Part shown: one piece after another, positions 15,666 through 26,251 of the stretch
How the letters are laid out: each line of letters starts with the position of its first letter
Numbering within the stretch: the first letter of the stretch is position 1
From: Acidobacteriota bacterium
GTDB taxonomy: Bacteria > Acidobacteriota > Blastocatellia > Pyrinomonadales > Pyrinomonadaceae
Direction of reading: 5' to 3'
Assembly: GCA_019247455.1 (NCBI GenBank)
Contig: JAFAOW010000029.1
Location: 1-39,847, forward strand
Length of the DNA: 39,847 bases
Made by a program: the position numbers and the translations under genes
The notes under the pieces: generated by a model
Seen by the model: the letters and a program-made list of their open reading frames with translations, nothing else
What the model was told of the DNA's origin: nothing
Database searches by the model: none

Positions 15666-18600
15666 ATGTCGGACGAAGCAAGAGAGACAACGGAACCCAC
15701 AGCAGACGGAACGCCGACACCGGCTCGGCCGCGAAGATACTTTACCGCGCGCACCGGAATGGGCATCGCGGCGGGCACCGCGATCGCGATCCTCGTCGCC
15801 GCGATACTCCTTGTGGTGATGTATCGGACGGGCACGTTCAACACATACATAAAGGCTCGCTTCGTCCAGCGAATGGCCGACATGGGCATCACGTTCGACG
15901 CAGACGCATTCACTGTGACCGCGTCGCCGCTCACCCTGCACCTTCGCAATGCGACATTTAACGACACTACGACGGGCGACAGGCTCTTCTTCATTCGCGA
16001 GGCCGATCTCACCATGTCGGTCAGGGATATGTACGCGCTGGAGCTGAGCCGCGATATTTCCATCGACACCACTGACATCAACGGCGCGGAGGTTTGGGTG
16101 AAATTCGACAAAGACGGCAGGTCGAATTTCTCAAACCTAAAAGTAGTCGAGGACCAAAAAGGCTCAGCGGTGAATTTTCGCTATGAGTCCATCAAGTTTT
16201 CTCTTGCCAACAGCGTGTTTCACTTTGGCGACCTCTCACGCAGCATCAGTGCAAATGCGAACGATGTCGTCTTCAAGTTCGAGCCGCAGGACTATACGGC
16301 CCCGGACGATCAAAAACGGTACAAGTTCGATCTCACGGCAAACAATTCCGACTTCGCCTACGAGGATAAAAAGGTTGAGAAGATCAGCGCGCATGCCATG
16401 GGTGTTGCCGATCGAATGGGAGCGGATATCACGTCGCTGGATGTTAACTCGCCGATCGGCGATTCGACCTTAAGCGGCCGCCTCACAGACTGGGCCAGTC
16501 CCAAATACGATCTCGATATCCAGACCTCGCTAGACATCACCCAGGCGGCGGGCATCTTTCAAAGCGAAACACCGCTGACCGGCGTTGGCAACTTCAAAGG
16601 TCACCTTACCGGGAACGGCGAGAATTATCACATCGAGGGCACCGCAGATAGTGAAGGTCTGAGGGCTGGGGCCGTCTATCTGAAGGGGCTCGATGTTACA
16701 GCGACCGTCTCCGGGACCAATTCGAATTACGCGGCGAGCGGGAACGCGATCGCTCAGATGCTTACCTTCGACGATTTCAAGATCGACTTCTTGAAATTGA
16801 GCGGCAACGTACGAGGAACAGGAACGGATTTCCGCTGGGTCGGTGAACTCCAGGCAGCCGCCGCGAAGACCGGCAAACTCGGGCTTGGAGGCCTCTTCCT
16901 GTCGGACGCGATGGCCGACTACAAAGACAAACAACTCGCAATGTCGGCGGGAAACGGGCGCACGCACACGTTTGATATCGGTGATACGAGATTCACGGAC
17001 CTGACGGCGCGGGACCTCAAATTTACCGGAAATGGCGATAACTTTACGATCACGTCACCAAGCGCCCAGTCACGATCATTCACCACGCCGGACTACAGTC
17101 TCGATGGCGTGACCGGGAGCGACGTGCGCGTAGGCCGCCGCCCTGGCGAGACGAAGGTCGACATCACGGGCCTGCATTCCGAAACGGCCCAAATAAAAGG
17201 AAACAGGCTTAAGAACGTAACTACCGACAAATTCAATTTCACCGATCTGCCAAACTCCACCAACGTAACGGCGACCAACCTTCATGCCGACCGGCTTGAA
17301 GCTTCCGGCGCGGTCGTGAGCGGGCTTGAGGCGCCTGCTGTTGACCTAAATGACCAGGCCGGGGGAGCAATGATCGTGCATGCTGACAAGCTGCGCGTTG
17401 CGAAGATAGATACCAACTCGGCTATTATCGGCTCGCTGAATATCGGGGGCGTTCGTCTTACCATTCGCCGCGGTACTCTCGAGGCACGATCAAATGACAT
17501 TGACGCCGGCGACATTGAGCTGAAGAAGACAGCTTCGATGCCTTCCGGCGGCGAACTGCAGAATGCAAAGATAGCGCACCCGGTCTATATCCTTGAACCT
17601 TCCGGGCGGTATCGTGCGACGGCCGACATGTCGATCGGCGGAGGGACGCTCGGCAGCGTCGCGCTTGGCAATGCAACCGCAAAGGTCGACGTCAACAATG
17701 ACCGCGCCGCTCTGAATGAGATAACGGCGCAGGTCATGAACGGCCAATTCAACGGTAATGCCGCGATCGCACTGAGCAACCGCGGCAGCTCGAACGTTGT
17801 CGGTGACTTCTCAAACCTCGACGTAGGCAAACTGCTTACTCTCACCGGCGGGCGGGTGCTGCCCATCGACGGCCAGACGACCGGCCACGTCGACCTCACC
17901 TTCGCGGGAACAAGTTTCCGTAACGCGAGCGGCACGCTTGATGCCGATGTTGTCGCAAACGCGGGAGCGGCCGATCGCGGTCAGATACCTATCACCGGCA
18001 AGATCAAGATCTCCGGTGCCAACGGCCTTTTTAACGTGGATCTCGCCGATCTCAACTCGGCCAACAGCAAGCTATCGGCGGCAGGGCATTTCGATCTAAA
18101 GGACGACGGCTCGAATCTCACCGTTGCGTTGAGATCCACGGATGCGAGCGAGATCGACCGGCTGATCCGCGTGCTTGGCATCTCGGACACGCTCGAAGAG
18201 CAGTTGAATTCACTTGAAGTGCAGTTCGCCGGCAACCTAAATTTTGACGGCACGATCACCGGCAACCTGTCGGACCCGACAATAGAAGGTAAAGCCGCGC
18301 TCGACTCGCTGGCGATGCGGGGACGCCCCCTCGGGGCCGTGACGACGGATATTTTTGTCTCGCCGCTTGGTACCGACCTGAAGAACGGGAAACTCACCCA
18401 AGCCGACGGAGGTTCTGCCACCTTTGCTGTCAGCATGCCTCGGGGTGGTGCGAATAATACGTCCGTCGCCGCGACGCTTACGAACGTTAATGCCGGCAAC
18501 TTACTCGCCGCCCTACCCATCACCCTGCCGGACCGCATTCGAGATCTCGATGGTCAAACAAGCGGGAAGGTCGACATCTCGGGCCTCCCGAATAACGCAC

Positions 18601-20780
18601 AGGGCCAAATGGATCTCGCCGCCGCGAAGGGGACGATCGCGGGGCAGGCGTTCGACAATTTGACTGTCAGGGCCGTTTTCAGCGGCACTCTCATCACCCT
18701 CGAGAAGACCGAAATGAAGCTTGGCAGCGGCAGCTTCACCGCTTCAGGAACGTACGATCGGGCATCGAGCCAGTTCAATTTTGATCTTGGCGGGAAGGCA
18801 GTCCCTGCGCCGCTGCTCGTCGCCCTGATCCCAAACAGTGATTCGATCCCGCCGATAAAGGGCGATGTCGATTTTATGGCAAAGGCGACCGGATATTCGG
18901 ACAGGCCTGCGACCTACAACTTCAACTTTGAGGGAGCGTCGCCGAATGTGCTGGTCAACGAGTCCTCCCTTGGTGAAGTACATTTCAAGGGGGTCACCGA
19001 GGGGCAGGTCCTAAAAGCAGACCTTACGGCGGGCCTCCAGGGCCGTCCTCAGACGATCAGCGCAACGCTGAACTTCGCTGACGAAGACCTGCCGTTTACG
19101 GCCGTTACCGAATTTGATCAAAGTCCACTCGAACCATTCCTGTCGTTTATTCCTCAGCTAAAAAATATCCCCATCACCGGCATGGGCACAGGGCGTATAG
19201 ACTTCGGCGGGAACATATCGTCGATCGATCCGGTGACAGGCCAGCGTGTTTATGCCGGCTCGGGACTAAGCGGCACCGCGAGATTCTCCCAACTCGCAAT
19301 GCAGATACAGGATACGCCGCTGTCGGCCGCAGAGCCGATCTCGATCCGCTTCAACACTCGGGAGGTTATTTTTGAGAGTGCAAAGTTCGCAGGCGGCGGA
19401 TCGAATATGACGATCTCCGGCACCAAGGCATTGGTTGCCGACGCGGTCAACGATCTCAAGATCGACGGCCGCGTAAACCTCGCGCTTCTCAACCTTACGA
19501 CCAAAGACACGTTCTTCGCAGGCTTCGCGGATGCGGCCATCTCCCTGACCGGACCTAATTCGGACGCGCGGCTTTCCGGCACGGCGAACGTGATAAACGG
19601 ATCCGTAGCGACATTTCTTGGCTCAGACCGGTTCACTTTCGATCGCGTAAAGGCGAATGTTATCTTCACAAGCAATCAGGTCGAGGTCGAGGAAGCGAAT
19701 GGCTATCTGGGCGGAGGACGGTTCACGGGATCCGGCGGCGGAACGCTCGATGGCCTCTCACTCACGGCTTTTAGATTCTCGCTCGCGGGTAACGACGTAA
19801 CCGTTCCGCTTCCGAAGGATTTCATTACGACCGGTGATGCACAGCTCGAGGTGAGCGGCATTCGCCGTCAGCCGACAAATGAGCTGCAGGTCGCTGTGAC
19901 CGGCCGAGTCTTCGCGCGGCGCAGCCTTTACTCGAAGGACATCGATCTTGCCAACCTCCTCAGCTCGCGCCGCGACGCGGTACTAACGTCCGGCGGCGGT
20001 GGCGGTGTCTCAACGCAATTCGACCTGGTGATCGAGGGACGCGACGCCCTGGTCGTCAAGAACAACGTTGCTGATCTCACGGCGTCGGTCTCTTTGCAGT
20101 TGACAGGCGACGCGGATAATCCACGCCTTGCCGGACGCATTACTGCAAACAGCGGTACGATCTTTTTCCGCAAGGACCGATATGTCGTTCAGCGGGGCGT
20201 GCTGGAATTTCCTCCAGAGACGTTCATCGATCCCGTGATCGACCTGCAGGCGGAGTCCGAGATCGCCGGCTACCAGATCTTTGTGAATCTATCAGGCCCG
20301 CTAAAGGATTCCGAGCAGCTAAACGCGACGCTACGCTCCAGCCCCGCGCTGCCGCAGGCAGATGTCGTATCCCTGGTAACAACAGGCAATCTTTCGAATA
20401 CGAGCGGCGGCATTCCGACCCTTGCTCAGGGTGGTATCAATACCGCCGCCGAGGTGTTGACCGACGCGATCATCAACAACCCAGTACGAAAAGCGACCGA
20501 CAAGCTCTTTGGCCTGAATGTTTTCGAGATCGACCCGATCATTTCCGGCTCGCAGGTCAACGCTTCGGCGAGGCTAACTGTCGGGAGGCAGATCAATAAT
20601 AATCTTCGAGTTACGTATTCGACGAATCTTTCGCAGGACCAGAATCAGGTCCTCGCACTGGAATATAGAGTGTCGAATAAGCTCTCTTTCGTTGCGCAGT
20701 ACGAACAGCGCAGCTTGAGCAACGTAACGAAAAATCGAGACAACTTTAGCTTCGAGGTCAGATTTCGCAAGCGATTCTAG
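15666..20780 (+). CDS. tamB: TamB-like translocation/assembly module protein
   Basis: This is a 1704-residue protein with a single N-terminal TM anchor (about 33-53) after a short cytoplasmic stretch. A long, repetitive, beta-rich periplasmic region with many short Gly/Asp/Asn/Thr strands follows. The last few hundred residues match the TamB/DUF490 C-terminal domain (LTGDADNPRLAGRI, SGTIFFRKDRYVV, GVLEFPPETFIDPVIDLQA, VSLVTTGNLS). The early part (15-200) looks AsmA-like. Such proteins bridge the inner and outer membranes and help outer-membrane protein insertion or lipid transfer. An AAGGA lies about 10 bases before the ATG. The next gene encodes its likely outer-membrane partner. Confidence 0.9.
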   Translation: MSDEARETTEPTADGTPTPARPRRYFTARTGMGIAAGTAIAILVAAILLVVMYRTGTFNTYIKARFVQRMADMGITFDADAFTVTASPLTLHLRNATFNDTTTGDRLFFIREADLTMSVRDMYALELSRDISIDTTDINGAEVWVKFDKDGRSNFSNLKVVEDQKGSAVNFRYESIKFSLANSVFHFGDLSRSISANANDVVFKFEPQDYTAPDDQKRYKFDLTANNSDFAYEDKKVEKISAHAMGVADRMGADITSLDVNSPIGDSTLSGRLTDWASPKYDLDIQTSLDITQAAGIFQSETPLTGVGNFKGHLTGNGENYHIEGTADSEGLRAGAVYLKGLDVTATVSGTNSNYAASGNAIAQMLTFDDFKIDFLKLSGNVRGTGTDFRWVGELQAAAAKTGKLGLGGLFLSDAMADYKDKQLAMSAGNGRTHTFDIGDTRFTDLTARDLKFTGNGDNFTITSPSAQSRSFTTPDYSLDGVTGSDVRVGRRPGETKVDITGLHSETAQIKGNRLKNVTTDKFNFTDLPNSTNVTATNLHADRLEASGAVVSGLEAPAVDLNDQAGGAMIVHADKLRVAKIDTNSAIIGSLNIGGVRLTIRRGTLEARSNDIDAGDIELKKTASMPSGGELQNAKIAHPVYILEPSGRYRATADMSIGGGTLGSVALGNATAKVDVNNDRAALNEITAQVMNGQFNGNAAIALSNRGSSNVVGDFSNLDVGKLLTLTGGRVLPIDGQTTGHVDLTFAGTSFRNASGTLDADVVANAGAADRGQIPITGKIKISGANGLFNVDLADLNSANSKLSAAGHFDLKDDGSNLTVALRSTDASEIDRLIRVLGISDTLEEQLNSLEVQFAGNLNFDGTITGNLSDPTIEGKAALDSLAMRGRPLGAVTTDIFVSPLGTDLKNGKLTQADGGSATFAVSMPRGGANNTSVAATLTNVNAGNLLAALPITLPDRIRDLDGQTSGKVDISGLPNNAQGQMDLAAAKGTIAGQAFDNLTVRAVFSGTLITLEKTEMKLGSGSFTASGTYDRASSQFNFDLGGKAVPAPLLVALIPNSDSIPPIKGDVDFMAKATGYSDRPATYNFNFEGASPNVLVNESSLGEVHFKGVTEGQVLKADLTAGLQGRPQTISATLNFADEDLPFTAVTEFDQSPLEPFLSFIPQLKNIPITGMGTGRIDFGGNISSIDPVTGQRVYAGSGLSGTARFSQLAMQIQDTPLSAAEPISIRFNTREVIFESAKFAGGGSNMTISGTKALVADAVNDLKIDGRVNLALLNLTTKDTFFAGFADAAISLTGPNSDARLSGTANVINGSVATFLGSDRFTFDRVKANVIFTSNQVEVEEANGYLGGGRFTGSGGGTLDGLSLTAFRFSLAGNDVTVPLPKDFITTGDAQLEVSGIRRQPTNELQVAVTGRVFARRSLYSKDIDLANLLSSRRDAVLTSGGGGGVSTQFDLVIEGRDALVVKNNVADLTASVSLQLTGDADNPRLAGRITANSGTIFFRKDRYVVQRGVLEFPPETFIDPVIDLQAESEIAGYQIFVNLSGPLKDSEQLNATLRSSPALPQADVVSLVTTGNLSNTSGGIPTLAQGGINTAAEVLTDAIINNPVRKATDKLFGLNVFEIDPIISGSQVNASARLTVGRQINNNLRVTYSTNLSQDQNQVLALEYRVSNKLSFVAQYEQRSLSNVTKNRDNFSFEVRFRKRF

Positions 20781-20794
20781 ATAACGACGATATT

Positions 20795-23700
20795 TTGATC
20801 ATTAAGGGGCCATCACGGGAGAAGATACGAGCGGTACGAATGCCGCTTCTCTTGTTTGTTGTTTTCCTGATGGGATCTACGGCTTTTGGTCAAGAACAGC
20901 TTGACGGGCGCCGGATAGCGAGGATCGATATCGTACTTGTCGGAGCGACAGCTTCCAATGCGGCCGCGGCGGAGCAGTATCGCATTATCGCCGCTGATAA
21001 TATTGGGCCTACCTATCACGCGCCGCGCGTGCGTGATGCGATCGATGCACTTTATAGGACTAAATTGATCGAGACGGTAGTCGCGAGTGCGCAATTAGGC
21101 GCCGGCGGAGATGTAGATGTCCGCTTCGATATCAAACGTAAGTCGCAGGCACAGAGAATTTCGATCGTCATCGGTAATGTGGTCGGGGATCCGATCACCG
21201 AGCAGGACTTGATGTTCAAGCTGAACCTGCTGGCCCCGGGTACGCCGATAACGGAAGAGATCCTTCGTGACAACGCGAATGAGATCCTCGCATATCTTCG
21301 CGACCGCGGCTTCTATCAGTCGACGGTCACGTTTGACCAGCACCCGCTGCAGAATGAGAACGAGGTCGGGGTCACCTTTAACGTCACGCCGGGCGCCGAG
21401 GCAAAGGTTGCGGATCTTCGGGTCGACATCGCCGGATACACCACGCCTATAGATGACAGCATCTTCAAGTTAAAGAAGGACGGTATTTACTCCCACGAGC
21501 GCCTTACCGCAGATGTTTCGAAGGTCAAGGACCTTCTTAGAAAGGAAGATTACCTTGCGCCGGAGCTCGACGAGATAAACCCTGTTTATGATCCGGATAC
21601 AAATACTATCTCGGTTCATATAACGGGGAAGGTGGGCCCAAAAGTCACGGTCGTTATTGATCCCGCAAAGGCGAAAGTGAGCAAAGCCACGCAAACTCGC
21701 CTCCTGCCGATCAAACGCGAAGGATCACTGGATTTTTCTGCGATCGTCGAGGGCGAGCGCCGCCTTGAGAACTATTTCCAGGAGCAGGGTTACTTTTTTG
21801 CGAATGTAACGCCGGTTTGCTCCGCGACGCCTCCTCTCGTCGATTCCGAGAACAATCAACTGACGAATGGCAGTGAATTCTTGTGCTCGCTCCTTGGCGG
21901 CGAGGACCTAATGGGCCACCAGGTCGAGGTGAAATACGCGGTCGACTTGAACCGCAAGCTGCGCCTCACCGAGCTTCGGCTGAAAGGGACCGACAAACTG
22001 ACCATCGACGACATAAAGACCGTTCTCGGCTCTCAGGAAGCGAGCCTCTGGGGAGCTATTCCCGTCCTGGGCTATGGGCGGGGCTACACGAGCCAGGCGA
22101 TCCTTGATGACGATGCGGCAACGATCAGATCATTGATGGCCGAACTCGGTTATCGTGACGCGCAGGTACATGTCAATCAGGGCGTTGCGCTGAACGGCGA
22201 CGATCTGATCATTACGTTCGAGGTCGAGGAAGGACTGCCGACGGTCATCAACGATGTGAGTATCGTCGGCAATCGGGCCGTTCCAACCGCCGAGTTGATG
22301 AACCAGCTTCCCGTGCTCGTCGGACAAAACTATTCGCGCGCAAAGGTGCGGAACGCGGCGCGTAAACTCTCCGAATTCTATTCCGAGAAGGGCTACTATG
22401 ACGCGCGGGTCACGCCTTCACTGATCGAGCCAGTCGGCCCGGCTGTGAACGATAAGCGGGTTGCCAAGGTTGAATTCAAGGTCGAATCCGAGGGCAAAAA
22501 GGTAATTATCAACCGCATATTGATCAACGGCGCGCAGGCCACGAAGAACGACGCGATCATGAAGGCGATCACGCTCCGGAAAGGCGAGCTCCTTAGATCG
22601 GCCGATATGTACACGAGCGAGCAGAATCTGTATTCGACCGACGCTTTTTCGCGGGTCGATATCAAAACGCAGCCGGCGGGCGACCTTCCGGACGGCAGCC
22701 GGCTCGCCGACCTTATCGTGAATGTTGAGGAACAGCCGCCCCGCCTTCTGTCATATGGCGGCGGATTCTCGACTGACCTCGGTGCAAATGGGTTTGTTGA
22801 TATCCGACACCAGAACTTGTTTGGAAAATTATGGCAGGGGGGCTTGAGCCTGCGCGGCAGCCGGCTTCAGCAGATCGCACAGATCAATTTCAGTAATCCC
22901 CGTTTTTTGCCCGATGGCGAGAAACGCTACGCTCCGCTCACCTTCACCGCCCTTTTTCAGCGGGACTCTACGGTCACCCGATTCTTTCGATCGGCATTCG
23001 ACCGCGGTACATTTGGCATCGTTCAGAGGATCGACGCCAATGGCAATCCGATCGATGAATTTGGGAATGGCGCCGGAAGGCCGACGCTCAACCGCCTTGC
23101 GTTCTCGCTCGAGACGAACAAGACGCTCAGCCGAAAGGCCCGCAGCGTCGTATTCTTCCGATACCGATTTGAGGACGTCCGTCTGGAGAACATCGAGAGC
23201 CTCCTCATCAAAGACCTCTTGCGTCCTGAGAAGGAGAATCGCATATCTGGTTTCGGCGTCACGTACGTTCGAGACACGCGGCAGAACTGCAGTGTTCAAT
23301 ATTCGCTTCTCGAGCTCATAGCAAAAGGTGAGCCGACCGATCCCTGCAAGTACAACGCCAGCGACCCGACCCGCGGCCAGTATCTGACCGCCGATTACAA
23401 TATCTCGCTCCCTGCTCTGGGAGCGAATATCGGCTTTCAAAAATTCCAGGCGTCATACAACTACTTCTACACGTTTCCATCGTTCCGAAACACTACATTT
23501 GCCGCTCGTGGTGTCATAGGGCTCGGACAGGTCTTTTCCGGAGCAGATCGATACACAGGCTCGGCATTTCCGAGCCTGAACGGCCTCCTGCCGATCAGCG
23601 AGCGCTTTTTCGCGGGTGGTGCAAACACACTTCGCGGTTTTGATTTTGAAGAAGCCGGGCCCCGTGTTGCGATCCTTCCGACCGGGACCTTTCGTGACAG

Positions 23701-24094
23701 CAAAGGGAATATCATCAATCTACCGAATTTTACGATCCCGTTCGGCGGCAACGCGCTCGCCATCGTCAATCTCGAGGCTCGCATTCCCTTGTCGAAATCG
23801 CTTCGCGGTATCGCGTTCTACGACGGCGGCAACGTCTTCCGGCGGGCTGGCGACATCGTTAAGCCGCCGCCTTCTACGCCGCTGAACGTCGAGCTTCAGA
23901 ACCAGCGTGCTTTGTGGACGAACACGGTGGGAATTGGTTTAAGGTTAAAGACGCCGGTGGGAGGTGAGTTTGGTGTCGACTATGGATATCTCTTAAATCC
24001 GCCCGAGTTTCTCGTGCCGCAAAGCATGGGCCCTCCCGCAGTATTAAGGCTGCGACAGGGCCACTTCCACTTTAGGTTCTCGCAGGCTTTCTAG
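20795..24094 (+). CDS. BamA/TamA-family outer-membrane assembly protein
   Basis: This is a 1099-residue Omp85 protein. A hydrophobic signal segment (about residues 16-32, ending AFGQ) is followed by at least six POTRA-like repeats up to about residue 635. Each has a beta-alpha-alpha-beta-beta pattern such as INDVSIVGNRAV...LSEFYSEKGYYDARV. Then comes a 16-strand-type Bac_surface_Ag barrel with FAGGANTLRGFDFEEAGPR (the RGF loop-6 motif) and a C-terminal Phe. The TTG at 20795 keeps a basic n-region before the signal helix; the ATG at 20840 would remove all charge. Neither has a good ribosome-binding site. Its pairing with tamB indicates a TamA/BamA role. Its stop overlaps that of the convergent gene in one CTAG. 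Confidence 0.92.
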   Translation: MIIKGPSREKIRAVRMPLLLFVVFLMGSTAFGQEQLDGRRIARIDIVLVGATASNAAAAEQYRIIAADNIGPTYHAPRVRDAIDALYRTKLIETVVASAQLGAGGDVDVRFDIKRKSQAQRISIVIGNVVGDPITEQDLMFKLNLLAPGTPITEEILRDNANEILAYLRDRGFYQSTVTFDQHPLQNENEVGVTFNVTPGAEAKVADLRVDIAGYTTPIDDSIFKLKKDGIYSHERLTADVSKVKDLLRKEDYLAPELDEINPVYDPDTNTISVHITGKVGPKVTVVIDPAKAKVSKATQTRLLPIKREGSLDFSAIVEGERRLENYFQEQGYFFANVTPVCSATPPLVDSENNQLTNGSEFLCSLLGGEDLMGHQVEVKYAVDLNRKLRLTELRLKGTDKLTIDDIKTVLGSQEASLWGAIPVLGYGRGYTSQAILDDDAATIRSLMAELGYRDAQVHVNQGVALNGDDLIITFEVEEGLPTVINDVSIVGNRAVPTAELMNQLPVLVGQNYSRAKVRNAARKLSEFYSEKGYYDARVTPSLIEPVGPAVNDKRVAKVEFKVESEGKKVIINRILINGAQATKNDAIMKAITLRKGELLRSADMYTSEQNLYSTDAFSRVDIKTQPAGDLPDGSRLADLIVNVEEQPPRLLSYGGGFSTDLGANGFVDIRHQNLFGKLWQGGLSLRGSRLQQIAQINFSNPRFLPDGEKRYAPLTFTALFQRDSTVTRFFRSAFDRGTFGIVQRIDANGNPIDEFGNGAGRPTLNRLAFSLETNKTLSRKARSVVFFRYRFEDVRLENIESLLIKDLLRPEKENRISGFGVTYVRDTRQNCSVQYSLLELIAKGEPTDPCKYNASDPTRGQYLTADYNISLPALGANIGFQKFQASYNYFYTFPSFRNTTFAARGVIGLGQVFSGADRYTGSAFPSLNGLLPISERFFAGGANTLRGFDFEEAGPRVAILPTGTFRDSKGNIINLPNFTIPFGGNALAIVNLEARIPLSKSLRGIAFYDGGNVFRRAGDIVKPPPSTPLNVELQNQRALWTNTVGIGLRLKTPVGGEFGVDYGYLLNPPEFLVPQSMGPPAVLRLRQGHFHFRFSQAF

Positions 24095-26109
24095 TTCACT
24101 GCCGCTGACATCACATGCGACTCGTCGAGTTCGATTATCAGACTCTCGTCGAATGCCGGCGCGGGAGCGATGAAACCGGAATTCGGCTGGCCCGTTAGGC
24201 GGGCCCGTTTGCGGCTGACCTTTCTGCTGTACATAGCCTTGTCTGCTGACACTACCATCTGATCCAGCGTCTGCCCGCTCTGCGGATAGGCAGCGGCGCC
24301 AAGACTTACTCCGACCGATGTGTGGTGTCCGCCGCCCACGTCGAGTTTGAAATCACTGACCGCGTTCTCTATCCGGGTGCAGAGATCCGCAACATCGTCA
24401 GGAACCGCGTCTGGTATTAGTGCCACAAATTCATCGCCGCCGTAGCGGGCCAGGAAATCGTAATCGCGAAGCTGCTTGCGGATCACTTTTGATATTTCGC
24501 GAAGCATTTCATCGCCTTTCTTATGGCCATAGTTGTCGTTAACTGCCTTGAAGCCGTCTAGGTCAAGCATGATCAGCTGGAAGCTCGATCCGGATCGACC
24601 GGCACGCGCCGCTTCCTTTTCGAACTGGGCCTGCAGGCTGCGAGCGTTCGGCAAACCTGTCATCGGGTCCGTCAACGCGTGGGTCTTGGCCTCGTCGTGC
24701 TGCAGTGATTTGCCTATCGCCTCCGCGGCGATTCGTGAGATCGTCTCGAGAAGGCGAATGTGTTCTTCGCCATATTCGCTGATCTGATGCGCGTATATCG
24801 TAACAGCGCCAACAAGTTCGTTTTCCGCGAGCAGCGGGACCGAAGCGAGCGTTTTATATCTTCCCGCGAATTTCGTGAGCGAGTACGAGAAATCAAGATC
24901 CGGATCGACGTTATGCGTCGTCTCGCGCTTCTTCAAGGCGTAGCCAGTTGCTCCTTGCCCCGCACGGATCCGACGCATCCGGAAATCATCAGCATTCTCG
25001 CCGCTCGCGAAAGCTACCGCGGCCTCACTTGCTCCGGGATGCATGAGATAGACGGCACATGTGTCAAACGGCACGAATTCCCCGATCTTCTGAGCAAAGA
25101 GCCCTAATGTTTCGTCGAGTTCCATGGAGCCGCCGAATTCGCGTGCTAGCTCATACAGGCTAAAGACCTCGCGATTGGCCATCTTGATCTGTTCGACATA
25201 GTGATTGTCAGATGGAGCGCTTTCGGCGATGCCGTCATGGTCGAGGCCCCGCTTAGCGATCTCCGATTCAAAACGCGATAGGTTTTTGATCAATGCGTTC
25301 ACTATCCGCGGATCGAATCGCGTACCGGCTTCGCTTTGGATGATCTTTCGGGCCTTTTCGCGGGTAAGTGCCTCGCGATAGGGCCGCGCGCCGCGCAGCG
25401 TGTCAAAGGCGGCGGCTACCGCAAGAATTCGAGCTGTTAGGGGAATGGCCTCACCCGCGAGCGCGTCCGGGTAACCTTTGCCGTCCCAGCGTTCCGCGTG
25501 ATGCTTTACAGCGGGTACGACCGGTCCTTGAAAGCCTACCTTCTCCAGGATCGACGCGCCGATGTTCGAATGTCTGCGTGCCTTTTCAAGCTCGGCCGGC
25601 GTGAGGTTTCCGGGTTTGTTCAAAATGTGGTCCGGAATGGCGAGTTTGCCGATGCCGTGAAGAAGAGCTGCGGTGCGAAGTGCCCCAATATCCTCGGTAT
25701 TGAGACCGAGGACGCGCCCCAGGCCCACTGCATAGATCTGTGTCCGGCCGACGTGGCCGATGCCCCGCTGATCCCGGGCATCGATCGCGGTCGCAAGTGC
25801 CTCAACGGTCGCGAGATGAATGCGGCTGGCTTCTGTGATCTCGCGAGTCTTTTGTGCGAGGCGCTTGAGATGCGTTTGATACCCGAACGCACCGCCGATG
25901 GCGATCGGAACGAGCACTATCGCGATCTCAGGACCGAAGCGATAAAAGAGCGCGCCGACCGCCGGGATCAACAGAACAGCGATCGCAAGGATCAGAAGCT
26001 TCTTGTTCGAGAGGAAATTTTTGTTTGCGGAGTTTGCCACTTTGAGACCTACGGGATCTGTAAGTTTTCGGCCATTGGGCCGAAAGGGCGGCGGGGGCAC
26101 CCAAGGCAT
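24091..26109 (-). CDS. Membrane HD-GYP(degenerate)-GAF-GGDEF protein, diguanylate cyclase
   Basis: This is a 672-residue protein. Two TM helices (about 38-56 and 60-77) are followed by an HD-GYP domain (98-270), a GAF domain (330-465) and GGDEF (475-640). The cyclase has GGDEF at 556-560 and RDYD at 547-550, an inhibitory I-site at the right spacing, so it should make c-di-GMP with product inhibition. The HD-GYP domain keeps GYP (212-214) but its HD is HG (151-152), HHE is HAE (204-206), and the VAD-type Asp is Ala (about 233). Metal binding and phosphodiesterase activity are therefore unlikely. I chose ATG 26109; a TTG at 26136 would add nine residues. Confidence 0.9.
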   Translation of the reverse strand: MPWVPPPPFRPNGRKLTDPVGLKVANSANKNFLSNKKLLILAIAVLLIPAVGALFYRFGPEIAIVLVPIAIGGAFGYQTHLKRLAQKTREITEASRIHLATVEALATAIDARDQRGIGHVGRTQIYAVGLGRVLGLNTEDIGALRTAALLHGIGKLAIPDHILNKPGNLTPAELEKARRHSNIGASILEKVGFQGPVVPAVKHHAERWDGKGYPDALAGEAIPLTARILAVAAAFDTLRGARPYREALTREKARKIIQSEAGTRFDPRIVNALIKNLSRFESEIAKRGLDHDGIAESAPSDNHYVEQIKMANREVFSLYELAREFGGSMELDETLGLFAQKIGEFVPFDTCAVYLMHPGASEAAVAFASGENADDFRMRRIRAGQGATGYALKKRETTHNVDPDLDFSYSLTKFAGRYKTLASVPLLAENELVGAVTIYAHQISEYGEEHIRLLETISRIAAEAIGKSLQHDEAKTHALTDPMTGLPNARSLQAQFEKEAARAGRSGSSFQLIMLDLDGFKAVNDNYGHKKGDEMLREISKVIRKQLRDYDFLARYGGDEFVALIPDAVPDDVADLCTRIENAVSDFKLDVGGGHHTSVGVSLGAAAYPQSGQTLDQMVVSADKAMYSRKVSRKRARLTGQPNSGFIAPAPAFDESLIIELDESHVMSAAVN

Positions 26110-26251
26110 GTCTATACAATACACGTGCCACAGCAACGTGCTCTCAAGATCAGCGTAAATGCAGTCGTTTTAACGTTTTATAGAGAGGAAAAAGGATGGA
26201 AATCGGTCCGCCTGACAGAAATTGTGATCAAAGGCCGGTCATCTTGACCGA

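Noticed and set aside
25498-26247. A 249-codon + strand frame opposite the HD-GYP-GAF-GGDEF gene
   Set aside because: It mirrors a clearly conserved multidomain gene and has no recognisable protein pattern.
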